From NCBI GenBank assembly GCA_964486395.1, contig CAZALP010000014.1:1-14135 (forward strand): 14,135 bases of DNA. Direction: 5' to 3'. Both the position numbers and the translations under genes were made by a program. Of the stretch, positions 1-6,721 are shown piece by piece; the first letter of the stretch is position 1; the number at the start of each line of letters is the position of its first letter. A model generated the notes under the pieces. It was not told the origin of the DNA, did not search any database, and saw only the letters and a program-made list of their open reading frames with translations. This DNA is from CAYYJV01 sp964486395. Its GTDB lineage: Bacteria; Patescibacteriota; Minisyncoccia; Minisyncoccales; MHMH01.

Positions 1-875
1 TCCCCATAGAAACATCCAGGGGTTGTCCATATCGATGTACTTTCTGCTGCGTCCACAAAATGTTTCCGAAAATGAGATTCCGCGATCCGGAAAGCGTGGT
101 AAACGAAATCAAAAGAGTCGGGCCTAGGTCAGTGTTTTTTGTCGACGACAACTTCGCCATTGATATGGAAAGAAGCAAGAAAATCCTTTCTTTGATGCTC
201 CAAAAACTCGACAAAATACCCAGATGGGGAGCCCAAGTCAGAGCCAGCGTTGCCGGGGACGAAGAATGGCTCAGGTTGGCTAAAAGAACCCGCTGTCAGT
301 TTCTCTGTATCGGGTTCGAATCGGTCAACGCAGATTCTCTTAAAGAGATGTATAAAGGCCAAATCCTGCAAGAAATAGAAGAATATATTTCTTTATTCAA
401 GAAAAAAAGGATGCTCAGCACCGTTCACGGCTCTTTCATCTCTGGATTTGATTCAGATGATAAGCTGACCGCCTTGAAAACTGCCGACTGGGCCAGAAAG
501 CAGGGTATTCGCTCTATTCAAATATGGGTACTGACCCCTTTGCCGGGCACCGAGCTTAGAGAAAACTTGGAAAAACAAAACAGGCTTCTAAACCTGGACC
601 CCAGAGATTACGATGGAACCAGGGTTACCTTTCGACCTGCCAAAATGTCAGCCTTTGAGCTCCAAAAAAGCGTATTTGAGGGCATGAAGAGATTCTACTC
701 GCTGAAAAACCGCCTTCTGGCCATCTTTACAGGAATAGCCGGCGTAGTCAGAGATTACGCCTTGGATATTTCCGAAACTAAAGAGCTGTGGAGGGAGAAC
801 TTCAAGGAAACCGTGATTAAATGGTACGGACAAAAAATCGTTAAAAGTATAGAAAAAAGAACCAGAAGTACTTAA
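1..875 (+). CDS. B12-binding-type radical SAM protein, C-terminal part (5' partial)
   Basis: The reading frame is open from base 3, upstream of the first ATG at 60, so the gene starts outside the window. Bases 24-47 encode CPYRCTFC, the CxxxCxxC motif that binds the radical SAM 4Fe-4S cluster, preceded by TSRG as in the B12-binding radical SAM family. Starting at ATG 60 would cut this motif off. Later signatures fit the same family: FFVDDNF after the cluster loop, then IGFES, GSFISGFDSD, and LTPLPGTEL near the end of the barrel. The last 90 or so residues are a basic helical tail. The cobalamin-binding domain would be upstream. Members carry out diverse radical methylations or rearrangements; the substrate cannot be told. 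A strong hairpin terminator follows the stop codon. Confidence 0.85.
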   Translation, partial: PIETSRGCPYRCTFCCVHKMFPKMRFRDPESVVNEIKRVGPRSVFFVDDNFAIDMERSKKILSLMLQKLDKIPRWGAQVRASVAGDEEWLRLAKRTRCQFLCIGFESVNADSLKEMYKGQILQEIEEYISLFKKKRMLSTVHGSFISGFDSDDKLTALKTADWARKQGIRSIQIWVLTPLPGTELRENLEKQNRLLNLDPRDYDGTRVTFRPAKMSAFELQKSVFEGMKRFYSLKNRLLAIFTGIAGVVRDYALDISETKELWRENFKETVIKWYGQKIVKSIEKRTRST

Positions 876-896
876 AAAAAATAAAGATATAAAAAT

Positions 897-932
897 AAGA
901 CGCAAGGACAAGCCCTTGCGTCTTTTTGTTTT
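897..932 (+). terminator. Rho-independent terminator after the radical SAM gene
   Basis: An 11-bp perfect stem (AAGACGCAAGG at 897-907 with CCTTGCGTCTT at 914-924) has a 6-base loop. It is followed by a T-rich run (TTTTTGTTTT) starting inside the right arm. Confidence 0.9.
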
Positions 933-944
933 CTCTGGTAAATT
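916..944 (+). promoter_or_regulatory. Candidate rpsT promoter overlapping the upstream terminator
   Basis: TTGCGT (916-921), a 17-base spacer and TAAATT (939-944) preceded by TGG, an extended -10 form. The predicted start of transcription is about 951, three bases before the rpsT ATG, and there is no Shine-Dalgarno. The hexamers are weak; support comes mainly from the same -10/ATG geometry at other genes here. Confidence 0.35.
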
Positions 945-953
945 GTACTTGCT

Positions 954-1217
954 ATGCCGATTACCAAATCTGCCAAAAAGGCCATAAGGCAAAATATTAA
1001 AAGAAGAAAGAGAAATCTGGTTTACAAAAAGAAAATAAAAGACCTGCAAAAAAAGGTGAGGTTTTACATTTCCCAAGGTAAACAAAAAGAAGCCAAAAAC
1101 ATCTTGCCTCAGCTTTACAAAGCCCTGGACAAAGCCGCGAAGGTCGGCGTCATTAAACACAATACTGCTTCGAGAAAAAAATCAAGAATAACCAAGTTAA
1201 TCGATAGAAAAGTCTGA
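954..1217 (+). CDS. rpsT: 30S ribosomal protein S20
   Basis: An 87-residue, very basic helical protein of the usual S20 length. It starts MPITKSAKKAIRQN and has KRRKRN, then a LYKALDKAAKVGVIKHNTASRKKSRI segment near the C terminus, all standard for S20. S20 binds 16S rRNA early in 30S assembly. Its stop lies 17 bases from the end of convergent holA; holA-rpsT proximity is common in bacteria. No Shine-Dalgarno precedes the ATG, which sits nine bases after a candidate -10, so the message may be leaderless or nearly so. Confidence 0.97.
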   Translation: MPITKSAKKAIRQNIKRRKRNLVYKKKIKDLQKKVRFYISQGKQKEAKNILPQLYKALDKAAKVGVIKHNTASRKKSRITKLIDRKV

Positions 1218-1234
1218 TTGAAAAAGGTTGGTAA

Positions 1235-2137
1235 TTAAATTTCGGCAACTAGCAAATCTAACGCTGTCTGCGGATCTAAACGCCCAGTTTTAATTTGGTA
1301 GTCTATCTCAAATAATTTGTGATAGATTTTTTTTAGTTCTTCCAAAGAAAAAGCCCTGGCCTGGTGGGTTGTTTTCCTTACCACATAAGGATGCATTTTA
1401 AGCCGGCATCCGGATTTCAATATTAACAAATTGCGAAACTGAAAATTGATCATGGCCAAAAGATACAAATGGCTGTCTCCCTTTTCCAGATGCTTGTGCA
1501 ACAAAGCTAAAGCCTGCTTTTTATTTTTAAGGGCTATGGCATCAATAGTTTTGAAAATATCTGCCTCGATTTTCGGCTTAGATAAAACGTTTACGTCTTT
1601 GGCTGTAATTTTTCTTCCCCTGCCAAAAGCCGCTATCTTTTTTATTTCATTGGAAAGCCGCCAAAGATTGTTGCCCATGAAATTTATCAAGGTTTCTACC
1701 GCTTGAATTTCGACTTCGGTCGAATATTTCTCAAATTCTTTTTTAATCCAGTTTTTTAATTTTTGTCCCTCAAGAAGTTGAAACTCCTGGGTTTTGGAAT
1801 TTTTTTTCAAAAAGTCAAACAATGAATCTTTGGGATTAATTTCGCCTTCTTCTTGAATTAAAACAATATTGTCTGAATTGGTAAATTTCTTGGAATTTTC
1901 CAAAAAAGAATTTTTAAATTTTTGATTTGAGAAAATATTTTTCAAAACAAACAATTTCTTTTCCTTAAACATTGAGGCGGTCTGAAATTCTTGAATAAAA
2001 TCTTGAAAATCCAATTTTGTGGAGTCAAAGTATTTCAAATTAAGCCCGCTTTTGCGAACTTTCTGGTAACTAGCGACAACTTCCCTTGCCTTTTCCTTCA
2101 ATCTATATGTATCCGGCCCGTAAAGAAAAATAATCAT
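1235..2137 (-). CDS. holA: DNA polymerase III subunit delta
   Basis: A 300-residue protein with the shape of HolA, the clamp-loader delta subunit that opens the beta clamp. The N terminus MIIFLYGPDTYRLKEKARE matches the family start (FLYGxDxYRxxE). Then comes the LFVLKNIF strand region, a middle domain with LKNWIKKEFEKY and NNLWRLSNEIKKIAAF (the usual D/NxxxLxxEIxKL segment), and a C-terminal helical collar domain with DPQTALDLLVAEI, close to the normal family ending. Delta lacks Walker motifs and none is seen. It lies downstream of mutM but 157 bases away, with its own extended -10 box, so it is probably transcribed separately. Confidence 0.92.
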   Translation of the reverse strand: MIIFLYGPDTYRLKEKAREVVASYQKVRKSGLNLKYFDSTKLDFQDFIQEFQTASMFKEKKLFVLKNIFSNQKFKNSFLENSKKFTNSDNIVLIQEEGEINPKDSLFDFLKKNSKTQEFQLLEGQKLKNWIKKEFEKYSTEVEIQAVETLINFMGNNLWRLSNEIKKIAAFGRGRKITAKDVNVLSKPKIEADIFKTIDAIALKNKKQALALLHKHLEKGDSHLYLLAMINFQFRNLLILKSGCRLKMHPYVVRKTTHQARAFSLEELKKIYHKLFEIDYQIKTGRLDPQTALDLLVAEI

Positions 2138-2150
2138 ATTTTTGGCGTAT

Positions 2151-2165
2151 CTTAAAATTCTACCA
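2151..2165 (-). promoter_or_regulatory. Extended -10 element upstream of holA
   Basis: On the minus strand this reads TGGTAGAATTTTAAG: TGG followed by TAGAAT, an extended -10 matching the consensus at five of six positions. It lies 19 bases before the holA ATG, giving a leader of about 12 bases. The same 12-mer TGGTAGAATTTT occurs upstream of the 5' nuclease gene (3904-3915). No convincing -35 is visible. Confidence 0.55.
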
Positions 2166-2209
2166 ACTCCACCCCATTTTTCAAACTTTCAAGCTACAAA
2201 CAAGACATT

Positions 2210-2256
2210 CCAAGCCAAATCTTGGGCGTACTCCTGTTAAACGCCGAGCGTTTAAC
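2210..2256. other. Two adjacent hairpins in the mutM-holA gap
   Basis: CCAAG/CTTGG (2210-2214 with 2221-2225) is followed by a better 9-bp hairpin GTTAAACGC/GCGTTTAAC (2236-2244 with 2248-2256) with a 3-base loop. A short T-rich stretch follows on the plus strand only, whereas both flanking genes are on the minus strand. It is therefore not an orthodox terminator for mutM; an operator or RNA-stability element is possible. Confidence 0.45.
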
Positions 2257-2294
2257 GTTTTATAAAGGGGTGAAATTATGCCACGGCGTAATTA

Positions 2295-3026
2295 TTAACG
2301 CTGACATTGGGGACAAAAGCGGGCGCTGCGGCCGCCGAGTTTTATTCGTTTAATTTTAGTGCCGCAGCGAAGGCATTTTTCTCCCTCTCTTTGGTATACT
2401 TTAAGTTGCTGGTCATACCCCCCTTCCCTGCCGCAGGCGTCACGGTAGTATTGTTCGGTGGTGCCGCGATATTGAATCGCTTTTTGCAAAACCCTTTTAA
2501 TGTTTTGGTGAATCAATTTAATTTCCCGGTTTCCCAATGTTTTAACCCGCCGCAGAGGGTGCACCTTGGCGTTGAACAAAATTTCATCTGAATAAATATT
2601 GCCGATGCCGGCAATAAATTTCTGATTCATCAAAAGAGGCTTGATTTTGGCGCCGGGATGTTTTCCAAGATTATTTTTAAAAGTTTTGAAATCCACTTCC
2701 AGAGCTTCGGGGCCAAACCTTTTTTCTATTGATTTTGTGTCTTTGACTTTCTTCCACCAACCAAACTTTCTGGCATCATTGAATATTAATTTTGAGCCGT
2801 CGTCCAAATTAAAAACCTTCCGAGTATATTTTGAAGGTTCTCCGTTAAGTATCAATTGACCGGCCAACTTCAAGTGGAAAACCAAGCTGGAGCCGTCGGC
2901 AAAATCAATCATCAAAACCTTGGCCCGCCTTCTCACAGCTTTGATTTTCTTGCCGTCTATCTTCTTGCCGATGATTTTTCGAGCCAATTGCCGTCTAATT
3001 ATCTCTACTTCTGGCAATTCGGGCAT
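2295..3026 (-). CDS. mutM: Formamidopyrimidine-DNA glycosylase with shortened N-terminal domain
   Basis: Bifunctional glycosylase/AP lyase for oxidised purines. The start was set at 3026, giving MPELPEVEII, because Pro2 is the catalytic nucleophile after Met removal and Glu3 the acid; an upstream ATG at 3044 would bury it. Seen: RRAK with the conserved Lys (K36), the H2TH segment GIGNIYSDEILF, and a C-terminal zinc finger with C218, C221, C238, C241 and the lesion-reading GGRS loop (R233). The 243 residues are short. Between GKKI (20-23) and GKKI (25-28), about 20 residues present in E. coli Fpg are missing; the two sides are near-identical at DNA level, as if a repeat-mediated in-frame deletion had occurred. 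The start is one base after the upstream nuclease stop, so translation is probably coupled. Confidence 0.95.
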   Translation of the reverse strand: MPELPEVEIIRRQLARKIIGKKIDGKKIKAVRRRAKVLMIDFADGSSLVFHLKLAGQLILNGEPSKYTRKVFNLDDGSKLIFNDARKFGWWKKVKDTKSIEKRFGPEALEVDFKTFKNNLGKHPGAKIKPLLMNQKFIAGIGNIYSDEILFNAKVHPLRRVKTLGNREIKLIHQNIKRVLQKAIQYRGTTEQYYRDACGREGGYDQQLKVYQREGEKCLRCGTKIKRIKLGGRSARFCPQCQR

Positions 3027-3027
3027 A

Positions 3028-3900
3028 TTAAGGTAAACGCTCAATTAAACTATAAAACTCAAGGTTTTTCAAAGTTTGGGTGGCTTTTTCTTTATCGTAT
3101 CCGGACCATTGGCAATCCTTTAGGTTGAAATCAATTGGAACATTTTTGTGTATTTGGGCCAGTTCCCGGCTAAAGAAAGCGTCTTCTTTGTGATGCTGCA
3201 ACTTTTCTCTAGCTTTCCCCTTAATCAAAGTTATATTATCGTAAATCTCCTCAAGACTCCCGTATTCTTTAATTAAATCTATGGCTGTTTTCTCTCCGAT
3301 GCCCCGCACTCCCGGAATATTGTCGGAAGGGTCTCCCTTGAGAGCCCGGAAATCCAAAAGCTGTTCGGGTTTCAACCCTTGATATTTTTCCTCTACCAGT
3401 TTGCTGTCGTAAAGAACCGTATCTTTTACTCCCTTCCTTAAAACATAAACCCGGGTTTGGGGATTCACCAACTGCAAGGTATCGGTGTCCCCGCTTAGAA
3501 TGATTGTTTCCAATTCGGGAACAACTTGCTTTTGGGGAGCTTTCGCTGCAATGGTTCCGATCAAATCATCTGCCTCAAAGCCTTCTTTTTCAAAAGTTTT
3601 AACGTTAAAGGACCGCAACACCTCTTTAATCTTGGCAATCTGCCGGCCCAAATCTTCGGGCATAGGGGGCCTTTTGGCCTTATATTCTTGGTATTTTTGG
3701 TGGCGGAAAGTGGGACCCTTAACGTCAAAACAGGCCGCTACGAAATCGGGTTGGAATTCTCTGATCGCTTTCAAAAAAACCAGCAGAAAACCGTAAACCG
3801 CTCCCACCGCTTCTCCTTTTTTAGTGGTTAAAGGAGGCAAAGCGTGGTAAGCTCGATGAATTACTGAATTCGCATCAATAATAATCAACCGTTTTGGCAT
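3028..3900 (-). CDS. Stand-alone 5'-3' exonuclease (PolA N-domain type)
   Basis: A 290-residue flap nuclease matching the N-terminal domain of DNA polymerase I, which removes RNA primers and flaps. Metal-binding acidic residues are visible: D9 (IIIDANS), D59 (CFDV), E109/D111/D112 (FEADDLIG), D138 and D140 (SGDTDTLQLV), D190 and D193 (LKGDPSDNIPGVRGIGEKTA, the last part being the helix-hairpin-helix DNA clamp). The protein ends LEFYSLIERLP, precisely where the nuclease domain ends in full PolA, and no polymerase domain follows; mutM begins after one base. A polymerase domain elsewhere, or another polymerase, must finish the repair. An extended -10 lies only six bases before the ATG. Confidence 0.95.
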   Translation of the reverse strand: MPKRLIIIDANSVIHRAYHALPPLTTKKGEAVGAVYGFLLVFLKAIREFQPDFVAACFDVKGPTFRHQKYQEYKAKRPPMPEDLGRQIAKIKEVLRSFNVKTFEKEGFEADDLIGTIAAKAPQKQVVPELETIILSGDTDTLQLVNPQTRVYVLRKGVKDTVLYDSKLVEEKYQGLKPEQLLDFRALKGDPSDNIPGVRGIGEKTAIDLIKEYGSLEEIYDNITLIKGKAREKLQHHKEDAFFSRELAQIHKNVPIDFNLKDCQWSGYDKEKATQTLKNLEFYSLIERLP

Positions 3901-3903
3901 TAT

Positions 3904-3915
3904 AAAATTCTACCA
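3904..3915 (-). promoter_or_regulatory. Extended -10 directly abutting the exonuclease start
   Basis: The minus strand reads TGGTAGAATTTT, identical to the element before holA. TAGAAT (3912-3907) ends six bases before the ATG, so transcription would begin at or next to the A of the start codon. No Shine-Dalgarno is present. This fits a leaderless mRNA for the exonuclease-mutM pair. Confidence 0.6.
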
Positions 3916-3920
3916 CAAAA

Positions 3921-3951
3921 ACAAAAAGCCTCGAAATGAGGCTTGTTTTTT
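3921..3951 (-). terminator. Terminator for plsC (symmetrical hairpin)
   Basis: A 7-bp stem (AAGCCTC 3926-3932 with GAGGCTT 3938-3944) has a 5-base loop. On the minus strand it is followed by TTTTGTTTTTG, so it can end the plsC transcript, whose stop is at 4048. A T-run also follows on the plus strand, but no plus-strand gene precedes it. The T-run leads straight into the exonuclease promoter. Confidence 0.75.
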
Positions 3952-4047
3952 CTTAAACTTAGCGAAGCCGGGCGAAACCGGGGGAATCGTTTATTTTTTT
4001 GGTTAAAATGCTTTTAGACCCAGACCCAATCTCCCTAATATTTTCGG

Positions 4048-4785
4048 TCAAGAATTGCTTAATTCTGCCAAATTCAGCAAAGTATTTTCCAAATGCTCCA
4101 AAAGCTCTCCCTTTTTAAACCCTCGGGTCGTTAAGTTTTCTCCGACCACTATTCTGGTTTTACGCCAAACGCGAGGAAAAATGGAAATAATTTTTGGGAA
4201 TTCCTCTTTGTTGGGAATCACCTTGTCTCCGCCTTCTGTCCAAATCGGCAAAACAAGGCAATCAACACCTAAAAACAGCTTCTCGATCCCCCGAGGAAAT
4301 CTGGCAATCTTTTTCCCTGAACGCGAATACTTAACTCCTCTCAATTTAATGCATTTGAATGTTCTACCGCCCTCGGGGAACAAAATTAAAATTTTTCCTT
4401 CTTTGAGCATCGGCTGCAACGTTTTTTTTATGGTTGTTAATTCTTCTCTCGGACTCCCTCTTTTTATCGGCACGCAAACAAACCGAAGTGGTTGAAACCA
4501 CCATTTATCATAATAATTCTTTTTATCAACCAGCGAATACGGAATAAACCTTAAAGAAAACAAATACCGGGGAAAAAGCAGGAAGGGCAAAAGGCACGGC
4601 TCCCACAAAGAAGGGTGATTGGCAATTATGACCAATCCTTTTCCTTTATGGTTGAATTTTTCTTTCTTGTAGCACGCCCCGGCTATCTCTACTCTTTTGG
4701 TTATTCTTAAAACCGTAAACAACACCCCGCCTACGAGCCCAACCATCCAAACCAATAAAACGTCTTTTATATTTTTAATGTACAT
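4048..4785 (-). CDS. PlsC-like 1-acyl-glycerol-3-phosphate acyltransferase family protein
   Basis: A 245-residue membrane-associated acyltransferase. An N-terminal hydrophobic segment (about 8-27) precedes the catalytic domain. Motif I reads NHPSLWE (H57), so the family's HxxxxD is HxxxxE here. Motif III is FPEGGRT (136-142), and a later hydrophobic VLPIWTEG segment fits motif IV. The family transfers acyl chains to lysophosphatidic acid or related lipids in membrane lipid synthesis; the exact substrate is not readable. AGGAGG lies ten bases before the ATG, with TATAAT (4816-4811) further upstream, one of the few leadered, Shine-Dalgarno-bearing genes here. A TGA stop and a hairpin terminator follow. 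Confidence 0.85.
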   Translation of the reverse strand: MYIKNIKDVLLVWMVGLVGGVLFTVLRITKRVEIAGACYKKEKFNHKGKGLVIIANHPSLWEPCLLPFLLFPRYLFSLRFIPYSLVDKKNYYDKWWFQPLRFVCVPIKRGSPREELTTIKKTLQPMLKEGKILILFPEGGRTFKCIKLRGVKYSRSGKKIARFPRGIEKLFLGVDCLVLPIWTEGGDKVIPNKEEFPKIISIFPRVWRKTRIVVGENLTTRGFKKGELLEHLENTLLNLAELSNS

Positions 4786-4795
4786 CTAAAACAAT

Positions 4796-4816
4796 CCTCC
4801 TTTTGTTTCGATTATA
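4796..4816 (-). promoter_or_regulatory. plsC -10 box and strong Shine-Dalgarno
   Basis: TATAAT (4816-4811, minus) is a perfect -10 about seven bases upstream of the expected start near 4804. AGGAGG (4801-4796) follows, ten bases before the ATG. No good -35 is seen. The -10 overlaps the 3' tail of the tsaE remnant. Confidence 0.6.
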
Positions 4817-4990
4817 AAATCAAATTTAATAAAATAGCATCTTTGGGCAATATATCCAGAATTTTATCCGCCCCATCCCACGACCACGACATTGCGAGGA
4901 AACAATTTTACTCTAGCATAAATAAAAGAGGTTCAAAATCCCTTTTAAAACTCTCTGAATACCAAACTGGCGTTGGAAATAGAAATTTTC
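4812..4990 (-). pseudogene. Decayed 3' fragment of a second tsaE
   Basis: Minus-strand translation in shifting frames recovers the second half of TsaE. ENFYFQRQFGIQ then RVLKGILNL parallels HNFYHIDCYRIQ and KLKELLDL of the intact gene. After a stop and an indel, NVVVVGW and, one frame over, ADKILDILPKDAILLNL parallel NIVAVEWADKIRNIFPKSTLWINF. An extra G in a GGGG run breaks the frame between W and ADK, and stops interrupt it elsewhere. The Walker A half is absent. The fragment lies just downstream of intact tsaE on the same strand, separated by a palindromic repeat. It may be the relic of a tandem duplication or of an older tsaE displaced by the present one. Its tail now supplies the plsC -10 box. 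Confidence 0.75.
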
Positions 4991-5015
4991 TCATAATGAT
5001 GAAAGCGAGGCTTAA

Positions 5016-5044
5016 AACTTACAGAAACTCGTTCTCTGTAAGTT
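5016..5044. repeat. Dispersed palindromic repeat, copy 1
   Basis: A 10-bp inverted repeat AACTTACAGA/TCTGTAAGTT around a 9-base loop AACTCGTTC. A near-identical element, loop included, occurs at 13610-13638. It lies between the tsaE stop and the tsaE remnant. Neither strand has a convincing T-run after the stem, so it is not an orthodox terminator. Confidence 0.8.
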
Positions 5045-5048
5045 AATT

Positions 5049-5510
5049 TTATCTGCCATCCCTTGATTTTAATATAATTTCTCTTTTATTCTTATCCACG
5101 AACTCAAAATTGATCCAAAGCGTACTTTTGGGAAAAATGTTCCTTATTTTATCGGCCCATTCCACGGCCACAATGTTGTGAGGGTCGGAAATAATTTTCT
5201 TAAAACCTAGGTCCAGAAGCTCTTTTAGTTTTTGTATTCTGTAACAATCTATGTGATAAAAATTATGAAACCCAAAGGCTGAAACCGAAAACCTTTTTGC
5301 TATGATAAAGGTAGGGCTGGTAATTTTTTGTTTAATTCCCAGGCCTCGAGCCAAACCCTGCAGAAAAGTTGTCTTCCCTCCTCCCAAATCCCCCACTAAA
5401 GCTAAAACCAGCGCTTTTTTGCCGGGAGCTGTATTTAAAATTTCTTTTGCTAGGGCTTCGCCCGCTTTTTTTGTTTGATGAGGGGCACTTGTAAAAAATC
5501 TTAGTTTCAT
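5049..5510 (-). CDS. tsaE: tRNA t6A biosynthesis ATPase TsaE
   Basis: A 153-residue P-loop protein that drives the TsaBD complex in making N6-threonylcarbamoyladenosine at position 37 of ANN-decoding tRNAs. Walker A is GDLGGGKT (40-47). Then come switch-like SPTF (65-68), HIDCYR (86-91) and VEWADK (116-121), all in the family order and at normal length. It is divergent from the DHH-like gene across a 26-bp tandem repeat. A degraded partial copy of itself follows downstream. The start at 5510 gives the expected short lead before the P-loop; no Shine-Dalgarno is evident. Confidence 0.95.
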   Translation of the reverse strand: MKLRFFTSAPHQTKKAGEALAKEILNTAPGKKALVLALVGDLGGGKTTFLQGLARGLGIKQKITSPTFIIAKRFSVSAFGFHNFYHIDCYRIQKLKELLDLGFKKIISDPHNIVAVEWADKIRNIFPKSTLWINFEFVDKNKREIILKSRDGR

Positions 5511-5521
5511 GCTAAAGTAAA

Positions 5522-5573
5522 TAACGCAGAGCTATAAACATTAGTTTTAACGCAGAGCTATAAACATTAGTTT
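5522..5573. repeat. Two perfect tandem copies of a 26-bp unit in a divergent promoter region
   Basis: The unit beginning TAACGCAGAGC and ending ACATTAGTTT occurs at 5522-5547 and 5548-5573 without mismatch, then TAA begins a third copy. Each copy contains CTATAAAC, a -10-like box on the plus strand (TATAAA at 5533-5538 and 5559-5564). The array sits between the tsaE start (5510) and the DHH-like start (5582), so any operator or -10 in the unit is present twice. Confidence 0.9.
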
Positions 5574-5581
5574 TAAAATAT

Positions 5582-6721
5582 ATGGATACGATTTCTCAGG
5601 CCAAAAATCTAATCAAAAAATCTCGCAGTATTCTTCTGCTACCCGCTTTAAACTCGGCGGGAGACAGTCTGCCAGCTTCCTTTGCGCTTTTTTTTACTTT
5701 AAAGAAACTTGGCAAAAAAGTAAATGTTGCTGTTGACGGAATACCAGAAAAATTTCATTTCCTTTCTGGACTAAATTCCTTTTCCGGCAAGGGCTTTACT
5801 ATTTCTGTCGATACCTCGGAAAAAAACATTTCGGAAATGCGCTATGAAAAAAACGGGAAAAACCTGAAAATACATCTAACTCTCGCTGAGGGAGAGATCG
5901 GCGAAAAAGATATTTCTTTTTCCCGGAGAAGTAAAGAAGTGGAAATCAAAAAAGACAATCTTGCCAATGAAAACCCTGATCTCTTGATTACCCTGGGAGC
6001 CAGCTCCTTGGAAGATTTAGGGGAAGTTTTTACTCAGAATTCCGGGACTTTTTATGAAACTCCCATTCTTCGCATCGACAATCATTTGGATGGCGAAAAT
6101 TTCGGCGAGGTAAACCTGACAGAAATGACTTCTTCAATCTCGGAAACCGTCACCGGACTGATAAGATCAATGGAATCTCAAGATGGCGAGCTTATAAGAG
6201 AAACCGTTGCCTCTTATCTTTTAACCGGGATAATTTGGTCTTCCCAAAATTTCCGAAACCCCAAAACTCGCCCCAAAACCTTTGAAACTTCGGCTTTCCT
6301 TATAGAAAAGGGGGCTTGCCACCAAAAAATTATCCAACATCTCTACAAGCAAAAAGGCCTCTCCCAAATCAAGCTCTTGGGAAGAATTTTAGAAAAACTG
6401 AATTTTAACAAACAAAAAGGTCTTTATTTGGCAACTTTAACTGACAGAGACTTCCAAGAGTGCCAAGCCAGTTCCAAGGATCTCAGCTTTGCCTTGGAAG
6501 AAATTAAGTTCAATTTCCAGTATCTCCCCAACCTGCTAGTGCTTTGGGAAAGTCACGCTTCCCCTCCCGTGATCAAAGGGGTTTTTTACTCCCCTGATTT
6601 GGGCAATCTTCAAAAAATATTGGAAAACTTCGAAGGAGTTTCCCGTGGAGAAGGGATTTTGTTCTTGGTAAGAGAAAAAGAACTGTTGTCGGCACAAGAA
6701 AAGATATTAAAAATATTATGA
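5582..6721 (+). CDS. Degenerate DHH-family (NrnA-like) protein upstream of pilB
   Basis: A 379-residue protein with the outline of a DHH phosphoesterase but damaged catalytic motifs. Motif I, normally around HxxPDGD, reads LLPALNSAGDSLPAS (19-33). The motif II position reads LLITLGASSLEDLG where an Asp is usual. The DHH triad position reads IDNH (165-168), then LDGENFGEVNL as in the family. A C-terminal domain resembles DHHA1 but lacks its GGxxxAAG, having RGEG. These losses suggest a non-catalytic or altered role; family members normally cleave short RNAs, pAp or cyclic dinucleotides. The stop overlaps the pilB start in ATGA, implying translational coupling and perhaps a shared job in pilus function or its nucleotide control, which is inference. 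Confidence 0.7.
   Translation: MDTISQAKNLIKKSRSILLLPALNSAGDSLPASFALFFTLKKLGKKVNVAVDGIPEKFHFLSGLNSFSGKGFTISVDTSEKNISEMRYEKNGKNLKIHLTLAEGEIGEKDISFSRRSKEVEIKKDNLANENPDLLITLGASSLEDLGEVFTQNSGTFYETPILRIDNHLDGENFGEVNLTEMTSSISETVTGLIRSMESQDGELIRETVASYLLTGIIWSSQNFRNPKTRPKTFETSAFLIEKGACHQKIIQHLYKQKGLSQIKLLGRILEKLNFNKQKGLYLATLTDRDFQECQASSKDLSFALEEIKFNFQYLPNLLVLWESHASPPVIKGVFYSPDLGNLQKILENFEGVSRGEGILFLVREKELLSAQEKILKIL

Noticed and set aside
3027..3044. Upstream ATG for mutM
   Set aside because: It would place six residues before the catalytic Pro that must follow the initiator Met.
4021..4050. Readthrough or recoding of the TGA at the end of plsC
   Set aside because: The downstream frame continues only about a dozen codons with no conservation evident, and TGA serves as a normal stop for rpsT and ruvC.
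4055..4495. Plus-strand frame of 146 residues
   Set aside because: Antisense to the plsC-like gene, whose motifs are clear; no family resemblance.
4843..5046. Plus-strand frame of 67 residues in the tsaE-plsC gap
   Set aside because: It overlaps the minus-strand tsaE remnant and the palindromic repeat and resembles no protein family.
5522..5573. CRISPR-like repeat
   Set aside because: The two units are directly adjacent without spacers and no cas genes are present.
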